From: Novosphingobium mathurense
GTDB lineage: Bacteria > Pseudomonadota > Alphaproteobacteria > Sphingomonadales > Sphingomonadaceae
Length of the DNA: 64,000 nucleotides
Direction of reading: 5' to 3'
Assembly (NCBI RefSeq): GCF_900168325.1
Contig: NZ_FVZE01000001.1
Coordinates: 372,001 to 436,000, forward strand
Part shown: in pieces, positions 43,559 through 52,175 of the stretch
Layout of the letters: every line of letters begins with the position of its first letter
Numbering within the stretch: the first letter of the stretch is position 1
The notes under the pieces: model-generated
Databases searched by the model: none
Seen by the model: the letters and a program-made list of their open reading frames with translations, nothing else
Told to the model about the DNA's origin: nothing
Made by a program: the position numbers and the translations under genes

Positions 43559-45191
43559 CGGTTTCGCGCGTACCTTCGTAGCAGACCGTCAGGATCGCGA
43601 TGTCGTCCGACTGCGGCACGGCGCCCACGAAACCGCGCACGCTCTGCGCAAGACCTTCGGAAATCAGTCTTGCGGAAAATTCGGCGCGTGCGCTGGCCAG
43701 GGCATCGGCGATGCGGGCCGTAGTGAACAGTTCGTCGTTCGCGCCCGTTGCCTCTGAAACGCCGTCGGTGAAGAGGACCAGCGCATCGCCTTCGCGCAGA
43801 TCGAAATGGCCGGTGCGGAACGGAACGTCCTCGAACACGCCGAGCGCCATGCCCTGGTGCTTGGCCAGCCGTTCGACCGACCCGTCGGCCCGCACGATGA
43901 AGGGCGCCTCGTGGCCGCCGTCGCTGTATTCCACCTCGCCACTGCGCAAGTCGAGGATGCCGGCGAAGATGGTGACGAACATCTCGGCGGCATTGTCGCG
44001 CGACAGTTCGGCATTGACCCGTTCCATGATCCGGCCGGTGGAGCCGCCGGACATCGCGTGCGCCTTGAACAGGGTGGTGGTCATGGCCATGAACAGCGCT
44101 GCCGGCACGCCCTTGCCCGATACGTCGCCGACGACGAAGAACAGGCGGTTCCGGTCGATCAGGAAATAGTCGTAGAGGTCGCCGCCGACCTGCTTGGCCG
44201 GTTCGAGCAGGGCGAAGACGTCAAGGTCGTGGCGGTCGGGGAAGGGCGGGAACTTGCGCGGCAACATGCCGATCTGGATGTCGCGCGCCGCGGATAGCTC
44301 GCCCTCTACCCTCTCGCGTGCCGCCGTCGCTTCCTCGACTTCGATGAGGTAGCGCTGGAGCCGGGCGATCATCCCGGCCATCGCTTCGGCAAGGCTACCC
44401 ACTTCATCGCCCCGGTCGCGGCTGATCCTGCGCATGGCGTCCATCTCGTCCTCGTCGGGCTGGAAGCTGCGCGTCTCCATGTTGCGGGTGAAGGTGGTCA
44501 GCCGCACCAGCGGTTCGACGATGCGCGAGACCAGAAACCAGCCGACCGCCATCGACAGCGCGAACAGGGCGATGCCGATCGCGATCGACTTGACGAGTGC
44601 CTTGTGCAGCCGTTCGTCGAGCCATGTCAGGTCGATGTCCGCCCCGATGACGTGGACGCGCCCGTCAGGGCTCTTCACCGGCATGTAGATCGAGCGGAAG
44701 CGGCCGAAGGAGTCGCTGTACTCGTCGAAGCGGATCCTGCCGTCGGCGAAGCTGCGATAGAGCTTGTCGGGCGCTGTGTCGTAGAGCGTGAAGAACTTCG
44801 TCTGGGTGCCCCGCGCGATCTCGTCGTCGGTGGCACTGGTGGCTACGGTCCGGATATCGTCGCCGAACTTCATGTAGGTGTAGACATACATCAGGCCCGA
44901 GGCATTGCCGAAGCGCGAAAGGTGCTGCTGGATCTGTTTGTACTCGGCCGGCGTGACCGAGTTCGCATCGCGGATGCGCCGGTGATATCCATCGGGAATG
45001 ATCTCGCGCACGGCGTTCGTCGCGGTCTGCAGCTTGCCGTCGATGCCGGTGAGGATCTCGTTGCGGTCGGTGCCGTAGAGAACCGCCGTATATACCGTTG
45101 CCGAAACCAGGTTGAGTACAAAGAGCAGGAGCAGCAGTTGCGGCTTGAGGCCGAACCTGCGCACCCTTTGCGCTCCATCCATGGTCGCCAC
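43545..45191 (-). CDS. Membrane RsbU/SpoIIE-type PP2C phosphatase with HAMP domain
   Basis: The 548-aa protein has two transmembrane segments (about residues 17-38 and 207-228) around a periplasmic sensor domain. A HAMP domain, a short coiled coil and an intact SpoIIE phosphatase domain follow. All metal-site motifs are seen: GGDLYDYF, GDVSGKGVPAALF, LFTDGVSEA and QSDDIAILTV. It should dephosphorylate a STAS-domain protein, probably the one at 50786. The first Met may be 45191 or 45182. Its stop overlaps the neighbouring convergent gene. Confidence 0.92.
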   Translation of the reverse strand: MATMDGAQRVRRFGLKPQLLLLLFVLNLVSATVYTAVLYGTDRNEILTGIDGKLQTATNAVREIIPDGYHRRIRDANSVTPAEYKQIQQHLSRFGNASGLMYVYTYMKFGDDIRTVATSATDDEIARGTQTKFFTLYDTAPDKLYRSFADGRIRFDEYSDSFGRFRSIYMPVKSPDGRVHVIGADIDLTWLDERLHKALVKSIAIGIALFALSMAVGWFLVSRIVEPLVRLTTFTRNMETRSFQPDEDEMDAMRRISRDRGDEVGSLAEAMAGMIARLQRYLIEVEEATAARERVEGELSAARDIQIGMLPRKFPPFPDRHDLDVFALLEPAKQVGGDLYDYFLIDRNRLFFVVGDVSGKGVPAALFMAMTTTLFKAHAMSGGSTGRIMERVNAELSRDNAAEMFVTIFAGILDLRSGEVEYSDGGHEAPFIVRADGSVERLAKHQGMALGVFEDVPFRTGHFDLREGDALVLFTDGVSEATGANDELFTTARIADALASARAEFSARLISEGLAQSVRGFVGAVPQSDDIAILTVCYEGTRETVSPA

Positions 45192-45305
45192 GAGAATGAT
45201 CCCCCGATACTGTGCCTGATAACGCGATTGAAACGGAATAAGCCCTATTGCAGCGATACTTGCAAAAATTGATTAAGCCGGACCGCGACATTGGTGGGGA
45301 GAAAA

Positions 45306-47930
45306 TTGCTCGATCTCGTTAACCGCCTCTTCCGGCTCGAGCGCGGTGAATGGCCCCGGCTGATCCAGTTCGGCCTGTTCGGATTCCTGCTGCAGATGGG
45401 CATGGGCGTCGGCTTCAGTGCCGGCGATGCGGCATTTCTGAGCAATGTCGGCGCCGACCGCCTGCCGCTGGTGTTCATGCTGACGCCGGCGGTCATGCTG
45501 CTCTACACGGTGCTGTTCTCCTATCTGCTGGTGCGCTTCTCGATCGATCGCATGGTCGACCTGACCCTGGCCGCGCTGGTCGCGGGCGGGGTGGCGTTCT
45601 GGGCCCTGATCGATGCCGGACTGCCCCCGCAATGGCAGGTTCCGCTATACTTCGCGGTGAAGCTCTACCTGGCGATGTGGTACATCGCGCTCTACTCCCT
45701 GTTCTGGAACTATACCGACGCCTATTTCGCGATCCAGGACGCCAAGCGGCTGTTCCCGCTGTTCGCCGCATTCTGCGCGCTCGGCACGGCCTGCGGCGCG
45801 ATGCTGGTGAGCGTGCTGGCCGAGAGGGTGGCGGTGCAGGATTTCTTCCTGCTGTGGGCGGCCATCGCCCTGGCAACCGCACCGCTCGCCGTTCTCCTGC
45901 GCCGTCGCTGGAGCCAGATTGCCGAGAGCGACAGCGATCTGGACGAAGAAACCGGGGATGCCCTGAGTCAGCTGGCGGCGGTCGGCCGCGCCTTCGGTCG
46001 CTCGCGCTATACGATGGTCTTCACCCTGGTGCTCTTCGTCACCCTGCTGATGACCAATCTGGCCGAGTACCAGTACTCGATGGTGCTGCAGGAGGGCCGC
46101 GACGAGGCCGCGCTGGCGTCGCTCTTCGGCACGCTTTACGCGGCTGCCAACCTGTTCAACCTCGTGACCTGTCTTTTCGTGTTCAACCGGCTGGTGGCGC
46201 GGCTGGGGGTGCGCAATGTCGCCTTTATCCAGCCGCTGACCTATTTCGCGGTGTTCGGCTGGTTCTTCCTGCAGGGCGGCACGGGTGCGGCGCTGGCGGC
46301 CTTTTTCGCCTATCACGGGGTCCTGACCTCGATCGAGTACAACAACCAGAACCTGCTTTTCAACGCGGTCCCTTCGCAGGTGAAGCGGCCGCTGCGCACG
46401 GTGATGGAAGGCATGGCCGAGCCGCTGGCCAGCCTCGTCTCCGGCGGTTTCCTGATCTATGCGGCGAGCCAGGTGGACATGCGCGAGCTTTCGGGCATCG
46501 GGATCATTGTCGGCGCGACGCTGATCGCCGTCGTCGTCGCGCTGCGCCAGCTCTATCCTTCGGCGATGACCGCCAACATGCGGAAGGGCTGGATGAACTT
46601 CGGCGACCGCAGCGTGCTGGCCCCGCAATTCGAACCCGAGGCGAAAGCCCTGCTTGCCAAGGCCGCGGCGGGCGAGGGGGAGGAGGCGCAGATCGCCGCG
46701 CGGCTGCTGGACGCCGATACCGCGCGCAGTCCCTTGCCGCCGGACGGGAGCGATATCGACGCCTTGCTGGCGCGGCTGGCTCAAGACGATCCGACGCAGC
46801 GTATCGGCGTTACCGAGGCCATCGACCGACTGGCTACGCCCGAGGACGTGCACATCGTCCCGGCGCTGGCACGGTGCCTGCCGCGTCTGCATCGCGACGA
46901 GCGGCGGCGGATGATCCGTCTGCTCGGACGGATCGGGGACAGCGAAACCATACCCGACATTCTCGAGGCGGCCGCCGAACTGGCGCCAAGGGCACGCCGC
47001 GCGATTGCGACGATGCTGACCGGGCTGGGCGAGACGGCGATCCCGCGCTTGCTGGGCGGGCTGCGCGACAGGGCCTTGCCCTATCGGTCCCGCGCCATAG
47101 CCGCCCGTGCGCTGGCGCAGAATTCCTACGCCCAGTTTGCCGCCAACCTCGACCGTCTCGTGATCGGGGAACTGGATGAAGCCTCGCGCCTGAACCATGC
47201 GGCAAGCCTGCTCGATGTCCATGGCCGGACACACCGCTCCATCGCCCTGCTGGCGCGCGCCCAGCGCGAACGGGCGGAAGCGGCGATCGATTTCGTGCTC
47301 GAACTCCTTGCTGTCGGCGGGCTGCTGCCGAATTTCGATCTCCTGATCGTCTCGCTCCATTCCGCCAATCCCAAGGTGCGCGGCAATGCGGTCGAGGCGA
47401 TCGAGAGTAGCATCGATCGACAATATCTTTGCCGGCTCGGCCCCTTGCTGCACGGTGAAACGCAGATCCCTCAGGCTGCGGCAAGGGATCTCGATCAGAT
47501 CCTGGGGCAGGCTCTGGGGGGCGGCCAGCCGCTGGAAATGATCCTTGCGGCGGACGTCCTCCATGCCCGTCTGGATGGCGGCACCTTTATCCAGAAACTT
47601 CAGGACGTGATCCTTAGCGGTATCCCTGAGGCCGTGCGATGCCATGTCCTTGGCATCATGCAGATCGACGGCGCGGTGCAGCCCCATGCGCTGGATCTTC
47701 TGGCGGCGCTGGCGGACCATCCCGAAGTCGGCGGCGCCACGCTCGAAGCCTTGGGCGCAGCGGCGCAGGGTGCCACGTTCGAAAGGCCGGAGAGCAGGGC
47801 TTTGGCAGCCATGGCCGGGGGGACCCCGTTCTGGATCGCCTATCGTGACCTTGGCGAGGTTGCCGCGCGCTTCCCCGAACTGGCGCTGGTTCTGCTCAAG
47901 TCGCAGGACGATCGGCAATATGCGGCCTAG
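45306..47930 (+). CDS. Nucleotide-translocase-like membrane protein fused to HEAT-like repeats
   Basis: The product of about 874 aa has some 12 hydrophobic segments over residues 20-430. DAKRLFPLFAAFCALG and the EYQYSMV region resemble the ATP/ADP translocase (NTT/Tlc) family and relatives within the MFS-like fold. From about 470 to 870 it has repeated helical HEAT-like units (DETIPDILEAA-type). GGGGAG four bases before TTG 45306 supports this start; TTG 45291 and GTG 45294 are alternatives. The substrate is unknown. It precedes an overlapping sensor gene and lies in a partner-switching cluster, so it may be a receptor rather than a transporter. Confidence 0.7.
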   Translation: MLDLVNRLFRLERGEWPRLIQFGLFGFLLQMGMGVGFSAGDAAFLSNVGADRLPLVFMLTPAVMLLYTVLFSYLLVRFSIDRMVDLTLAALVAGGVAFWALIDAGLPPQWQVPLYFAVKLYLAMWYIALYSLFWNYTDAYFAIQDAKRLFPLFAAFCALGTACGAMLVSVLAERVAVQDFFLLWAAIALATAPLAVLLRRRWSQIAESDSDLDEETGDALSQLAAVGRAFGRSRYTMVFTLVLFVTLLMTNLAEYQYSMVLQEGRDEAALASLFGTLYAAANLFNLVTCLFVFNRLVARLGVRNVAFIQPLTYFAVFGWFFLQGGTGAALAAFFAYHGVLTSIEYNNQNLLFNAVPSQVKRPLRTVMEGMAEPLASLVSGGFLIYAASQVDMRELSGIGIIVGATLIAVVVALRQLYPSAMTANMRKGWMNFGDRSVLAPQFEPEAKALLAKAAAGEGEEAQIAARLLDADTARSPLPPDGSDIDALLARLAQDDPTQRIGVTEAIDRLATPEDVHIVPALARCLPRLHRDERRRMIRLLGRIGDSETIPDILEAAAELAPRARRAIATMLTGLGETAIPRLLGGLRDRALPYRSRAIAARALAQNSYAQFAANLDRLVIGELDEASRLNHAASLLDVHGRTHRSIALLARAQRERAEAAIDFVLELLAVGGLLPNFDLLIVSLHSANPKVRGNAVEAIESSIDRQYLCRLGPLLHGETQIPQAAARDLDQILGQALGGGQPLEMILAADVLHARLDGGTFIQKLQDVILSGIPEAVRCHVLGIMQIDGAVQPHALDLLAALADHPEVGGATLEALGAAAQGATFERPESRALAAMAGGTPFWIAYRDLGEVAARFPELALVLLKSQDDRQYAA

Positions 47931-49182
47931 AAGCGTTCCGATCAAAGCGCTGCTGCTGCGCACTTTCCTTCCCGCCGTCGTGGTGGTGGCAGTGCTGCTG
48001 GCCGTACTCGTCTACAACTGGCTCTACACCTCGATCCTTGAAGGATTCGAGCGCAAGCTGGTGACGACGAGCGCACTTGCCGGGGCGATGGTCGATCCGG
48101 AAGATCACGATGCCCTGATCGCTGCCGCCTTCAAGGGCGGCGATAGCCAGGCCGCCGAGGCCAGCGCCGCTTATCGCCGCAATGTCGGGCCCATGCGACG
48201 CATTCGCGAGGAACTGGGCCTGACCTATCTCTACACCCAGGTGAACGGCGGCCCGCAGGACATTCTCTACATTCTCGACGCTTCGACGGGAGAGAACCAT
48301 TCCCCGCTCGGTTCCAGCGACGATTTGCCCGACGAGACGGCCGAGGGCCTCAGGCGGGTCGAGGAATCCGGGGCGATCTATGTTTCGCCGATCGAATATC
48401 AGGAGCAGTGGGGCCTGCTGAAGACAGGTGCGGCGCCGGTGTGGGGCGCGGGCGGCCGCATTGCGGCGTCGGCCGGGGCAGACGTCAACGTCTCGGTCAT
48501 CCAGGTCGCGACGCAGAACGCGCTATTCATGAGCGCGATGATCGGCATTGGCTCGGTACTTGCCTGCATCCTCGTTTCGCTGGCGCTCGTGCGGCGCATA
48601 GCCGGGCCCATCGAGGCGCTGACCGAAGAGACGCTGCAGGTCGCGGCTGGGCGCAGGCACAGTCCAACGCAAGGCAAGGCGCCGCGCGAAGTCACGGTCC
48701 TGCGCGAAGCCCTGCTTGAACGCGCGGCGAAGATTTCTCGCGAGCTGGAGGCGCGCGGGCGCCGCAGCGTGCAGGAAGACAAGTGCGCTCACGCACAATT
48801 GCTTGCGAGCGGGTCCGGTATCCCTCCGGGCGAGCCGGTGATCCTGCTGTCCGGAACCGACCGGGCGATCGCATGGGTGCCCCGCGATCCCGCCGATCCG
48901 CGCACGGTCCTTGCCCAGCGTGCGATGGCGCGCCTTGCGCGGGCGATGGCCGGGAATCCGGCACTCTGTTCGGAGTGGACCTCGCTCGCTGACTGCGAGA
49001 CCGGGTCCTGCCTTGTGGTCGATGGCGTGGCCGGTTCGGTCGAATGGCATGGCAAGCCGCAGGCGGGACTTCGCATTGCGGGACGTGCCGCCGATGCCGG
49101 TCGTTTCGATCCGATGGAGCGCGTTTCGATCGTGCCGGTGACGGGCGGCGATTTCGTCGTCTGGCAGGGTGACGCATCATGA
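47920..49182 (+). CDS. Membrane sensor protein with HAMP-like domain and no kinase
   Basis: The 420-aa protein has two transmembrane segments (about residues 12-34 and 201-224) around a periplasmic domain resembling that of the nearby phosphatase (LGLTYLYTQVNGG beside SGLMYVYTYMKFG). A HAMP-like region (RRIAGPIEALTEETLQVAAG) and a C-terminal region of unknown fold with several cysteines follow. It lacks kinase, cyclase or phosphatase motifs. It overlaps the preceding gene by 11 bp and the next by 4 bp. Probably it is part of the same signalling complex. Confidence 0.7.
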   Translation: MRPRSVPIKALLLRTFLPAVVVVAVLLAVLVYNWLYTSILEGFERKLVTTSALAGAMVDPEDHDALIAAAFKGGDSQAAEASAAYRRNVGPMRRIREELGLTYLYTQVNGGPQDILYILDASTGENHSPLGSSDDLPDETAEGLRRVEESGAIYVSPIEYQEQWGLLKTGAAPVWGAGGRIAASAGADVNVSVIQVATQNALFMSAMIGIGSVLACILVSLALVRRIAGPIEALTEETLQVAAGRRHSPTQGKAPREVTVLREALLERAAKISRELEARGRRSVQEDKCAHAQLLASGSGIPPGEPVILLSGTDRAIAWVPRDPADPRTVLAQRAMARLARAMAGNPALCSEWTSLADCETGSCLVVDGVAGSVEWHGKPQAGLRIAGRAADAGRFDPMERVSIVPVTGGDFVVWQGDAS

Positions 49183-49568
49183 TCGCGGCGCAGGTCGTTG
49201 CCGAAGCGCTGGCGCTTGCAGGCTGTCCGCCATTCGACCGGCTGACGGAGACCGAGCTGCTGCTTGTCGCCCGCCATGCCCGTCGCTTCGAATATGGACC
49301 GGGAGATACAGTCCTTGCGGGCGGCGCCGTGGCCCAGCGGCTTGTCGCGGTGGTCGGCGGCTCGGTCCTTGTCGACGGCAGGCCAGCGCCCGCCGTGTTC
49401 GACGCGCAGTCCGCGCTGTTCGGCCTTCCGGTTCGCTCGGACTACGTCGCTGGAGTTCAAGGCGCGCAGGTCTTGTGCCTTGCGAGGCCGCACCTCTTTA
49501 CCATCGCGCGCGAGTGTCCCGATTTCGTGGTGGGCCTTGCAGCGATCCGGGCCGGGGCCGCCGCATGA
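49179..49568 (+). CDS. Cyclic-nucleotide-binding-fold (CRP-like) small protein
   Basis: The 129-aa protein fits the beta-roll of a cNMP-binding domain: FDRLTETELLLVARHARRFEYGPGDTVLAGG, in which the early helix and the GD turn are typical, then VAVVGGSVLVDG. The phosphate-binding cassette (normally GE-x-A/S-x6-R-A/S) is not evident, so ligand binding is doubtful. No DNA-binding domain follows. It overlaps both neighbours by 4 bp. The nearby cyclase-like gene offers a possible ligand source (inference). Confidence 0.65.
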   Translation: MIAAQVVAEALALAGCPPFDRLTETELLLVARHARRFEYGPGDTVLAGGAVAQRLVAVVGGSVLVDGRPAPAVFDAQSALFGLPVRSDYVAGVQGAQVLCLARPHLFTIARECPDFVVGLAAIRAGAAA

Positions 49569-50866
49569 CGATCCGTTCGACGATCATGTTGCTGGCCGTG
49601 CCCCTGTTCCTCGCTCTGGCGCTCGTCAACGGGGCGCTGCTCTATACGCAGGACCGCACCGAACTGGAGCGCGCGCTTGGCGAACAGGCTCTCGCCACGG
49701 CGGTGACGGTGGCCGAATTCACGCGCGAAATGCCCGATCCGGGCAAGGCCCTTGCCCAACCGAACCGCCGCAAGGCGCTCGATGCGGCCCTTGGGCATGT
49801 CGAGGGGCTCGATGCCCTGCTTCTCATCGAACCGGACCGACCGGCCTTCGCGCTCAAGTCGGGTGCGCGTGCATGGGATCCGGCCTCGCTTGCCCGGCCG
49901 GATCGGCCATCCATCCGGACAATGGCGCAGGACGGCGCAGGGGGATGGGTCGTGGGACTTGCTCCGGCAGGAGAGGGCCGCTTCGTCGCAGCCCGCTTCA
50001 GCCGCGCACCGATCGCCGAACACTTGCGTCTCATCCGCCGGGATATCGTGCTGATCGCGCTCGGGTTGATCGCCCTGGCGAGCGCGCTGGCCATTTTCGT
50101 CGCCCGCCGATTGACCCGCGAACTGGACCTGAGCCGACGGGCTCTGTCGGGTCAGGTCGCGGACGGCGAGGTCATCTGGCGTATCCGCGAGGCGCAGGAT
50201 CTTGCCGGGGCCGTGCGGCTCATGGATGCCAGTGGCGAGGCTGCTGAAGTGCGCGCAAGGCTGGTCGCCGCGCGCAAGGCTCGTCTGCGCAACCGCGACA
50301 GCGCCATGGCGCATGTCAGGGCGGTCGAATTCGCCCCTTGCACATATCGCAAAGGGGGTGCCGTTGTCGCCATGCGCGCCTGTGGCAAGGTTGCACCGGG
50401 AAGTTTCTTCGCCCACGCTGATATCGGGCGGCAGGGCGGTGCCGTCGTCCTGGGGTGCTGCGAGGATGCGGACCCTGTCGAAGCGCTGGCAGCGGCTTGC
50501 CAGGTCCGGCGACGGATCGAGGCTTGCAGCTCAGAGGCGGAACTTGACCGCGCCCTGGACCTTCTGGGCCAACTCCATCCTCTTTCGGCGCTGGTCGTGC
50601 ACAAATGGCACGAGCCTTTGGCTGAAGGCGCCTTGCAGCTTGTCACTCTCGCGCAAGCCGTCGAAGCGCAGCGCGCGCGGGCTTATCTCAAGGCCGCGCC
50701 CGGTATCGGCCCGGAAGAATGGCTGGCCAGTCTCGACGCGCTCCTGACGCCGACCGGCATGTTCGCAGTGATCGGCCCCGCAAGCTCAACCGAGCGCGGA
50801 ATCGAGGTCAGGTGCGATCGTAAAGATGGCGGTGAAACCGCTGATATCGAAGACTTCCTTGACTGA
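49565..50866 (+). CDS. Membrane protein with degenerate SpoIIE-phosphatase-like C-terminus
   Basis: The 433-aa protein has two transmembrane segments (about residues 8-28 and 158-178) around a periplasmic domain. A region then occupies the place of HAMP and phosphatase domains. Where an active SpoIIE domain would have a GDVSGKG-type motif, it has HADIGRQGGAVVLGCC, and no FTDG or DD motif follows. So it is probably an inactive relative or another fold. It overlaps the cNMP-fold gene by 4 bp. Its 3' end overlaps the STAS gene by 81 bp on the opposite strand. Confidence 0.6.
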   Translation: MTIRSTIMLLAVPLFLALALVNGALLYTQDRTELERALGEQALATAVTVAEFTREMPDPGKALAQPNRRKALDAALGHVEGLDALLLIEPDRPAFALKSGARAWDPASLARPDRPSIRTMAQDGAGGWVVGLAPAGEGRFVAARFSRAPIAEHLRLIRRDIVLIALGLIALASALAIFVARRLTRELDLSRRALSGQVADGEVIWRIREAQDLAGAVRLMDASGEAAEVRARLVAARKARLRNRDSAMAHVRAVEFAPCTYRKGGAVVAMRACGKVAPGSFFAHADIGRQGGAVVLGCCEDADPVEALAAACQVRRRIEACSSEAELDRALDLLGQLHPLSALVVHKWHEPLAEGALQLVTLAQAVEAQRARAYLKAAPGIGPEEWLASLDALLTPTGMFAVIGPASSTERGIEVRCDRKDGGETADIEDFLD

Positions 50867-51109
50867 CGGAGCGAGGCCGCAAAGCGCGAGCCTGTTGCCC
50901 GATGCCTTGGCCACTTTCGCGCCCTTGAGCAGGATGCGCAGCCCCGCCGAACTGACGTAGCTGACTTGCGAGAGATCGATCACGGTGGCCGGATTGCCCT
51001 CGATACGGGAGGGCAGCCGGGTTTCGAGCAGCGGCGCGGTATTGCTGTCGAGCCGTCCCGCCAGGGTCATGACCAGAGCCGGGCCCTTGATTTCTTCGCT
51101 GATTTCCAT
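50786..51109 (-). CDS. STAS-domain anti-sigma factor antagonist
   Basis: The 107-aa protein has the STAS fold with a candidate phosphorylation serine in VSYVSSAGLRILL (Ser53/Ser54). It has the usual length for an RsbV/SpoIIAA-type protein. In partner switching, the dephosphorylated form binds and removes the RsbW-type kinase from its target. The start at 51109 (MEISEEI) fits the family. The kinase gene lies divergently at 51235 and phosphatases lie in the same cluster. Confidence 0.9.
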   Translation of the reverse strand: MEISEEIKGPALVMTLAGRLDSNTAPLLETRLPSRIEGNPATVIDLSQVSYVSSAGLRILLKGAKVAKASGNRLALCGLAPSVKEVFDISGFTAIFTIAPDLDSALG

Positions 51110-51234
51110 CGGCCCGTCTCCGCCCGTCTTCCCATCGTGTGCACGCACCTTATTGGAGAAGTTGTGAAAATTTTCCACTCGATTAAGTTGGCCGTGCCCG
51201 CAATCGTGTGGCGCCGGTACGGGGATCGAGTGGC

Positions 51235-51654
51235 ATGGATTGCGATTATGAACGCACTCTCGCCAACGGAAGGGCAGGGTTCCCGGCGTTCCTCGAAGAT
51301 ATCGAAGCCTATCTCGAAAGCGTCGACCTGCCGGTAGATGTGCTGACCAAGGTCATGATCGCGTTCGACGAACTGGTCAGCAACATCCTCGAACACGGCA
51401 AGCAGCAGGACACGCCGCGCATCACCGCCTGCCTCAATGTCAGGCACGAGGAAATTACGGTCGACCTGATCGACGATGGCAAGCCTTTCGATCCGTTGAC
51501 CCTCGAAGCGCCCGACACGTCGCTTGCGGTGGAAGAGCGCGAGATCGGCGGCCTTGGCATCCATATCGTGCGCCGGATCATGGACCGCGTGGAATATGCG
51601 CGCGAGGGCGAATGCAACCGGCTACGTTTCGCTAAGAAATTGCCCCTAGGATAA
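51235..51654 (+). CDS. RsbW-like anti-sigma regulatory ATPase
   Basis: The 139-aa protein is a HATPase_c_2 serine kinase. The N box FDELVSNILEH, the G1 segment IDDGKPFDP and the G2 segment GGLGIHIVRRIMD are intact. It should phosphorylate the neighbouring STAS protein and bind its regulatory target. ATG 51235 is the first sensible start; GGGGAT lies upstream. No sigma factor gene is in the window, so the target is unknown. Confidence 0.92.
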   Translation: MDCDYERTLANGRAGFPAFLEDIEAYLESVDLPVDVLTKVMIAFDELVSNILEHGKQQDTPRITACLNVRHEEITVDLIDDGKPFDPLTLEAPDTSLAVEEREIGGLGIHIVRRIMDRVEYAREGECNRLRFAKKLPLG

Positions 51655-51701
51655 CAGCCTCGAAGATCAGCACATTTCAGCAGGCGTCAGGGGAAACGGC
51701 C

Positions 51702-52175
51702 TTGTTCATCCAGCCGCGGGGACACTCCAGCGCGCCCGAATCAGGCGAAGACCGCCTTGTCGTCTGCCAGTGCGAGTCGCTTGGCCTGTGCGTGCGCGCG
51801 CTCGTTCCCTTTGCCGCGGGCGATGTGCTCGACAGGTTCAACGGCGAAGTCAGCGCGGATCTGTTGCAGCACAGCCTGCAGGTCTCGCCCGGGATGCATG
51901 TCCACGACACGCGCTTCGTCGGCTACCTCTCGCATGGCTGCGAACCCAATTGCCGCCTCGACATGGAGCGTTTCGAACTCGTCGCGCTGCGGGATATCGC
52001 TTCTGGCGAAGTGCTGACCATCGATTATGCCGCGACGGAGGACGTTCTCTATCGGCAGTTCGCGTGCCATTGTGCCGCGCAGCGCTGCCGCGTGTGGATC
52101 ACCGGGCGCGCTGAAGATGCGAATGAGGAGGGCCGGCGATTTCTGGACGGGCAGGTCAAGCCGCAGAAGCGATGA
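51702..52175 (+). CDS. SET-domain protein (putative lysine methyltransferase)
   Basis: The 157-aa protein has the SET signature LSHGCEPNCRLDM, a match to the NH-x-C-x-PN motif with Ser for Asn. It also has LTIDYAATED with the catalytic tyrosine, and a cysteine-rich post-SET-like end (CHCAAQRCRVWITG). This would bind SAM and methylate a lysine. The start is TTG 51702 with AGGGGA upstream. It overlaps the PLP decarboxylase gene by 4 bp (ATGA). The substrate is unknown; the coupled gene is a hint. Confidence 0.8.
   Translation: MFIQPRGHSSAPESGEDRLVVCQCESLGLCVRALVPFAAGDVLDRFNGEVSADLLQHSLQVSPGMHVHDTRFVGYLSHGCEPNCRLDMERFELVALRDIASGEVLTIDYAATEDVLYRQFACHCAAQRCRVWITGRAEDANEEGRRFLDGQVKPQKR

Noticed and set aside
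45645..47963. Long minus-strand open frame (772 codons) opposite the translocase-like gene
   Set aside because: Composition is typical of antisense GC-rich frames, with no ribosome site or motif. The plus-strand frame has clear membrane segments and helical repeats.
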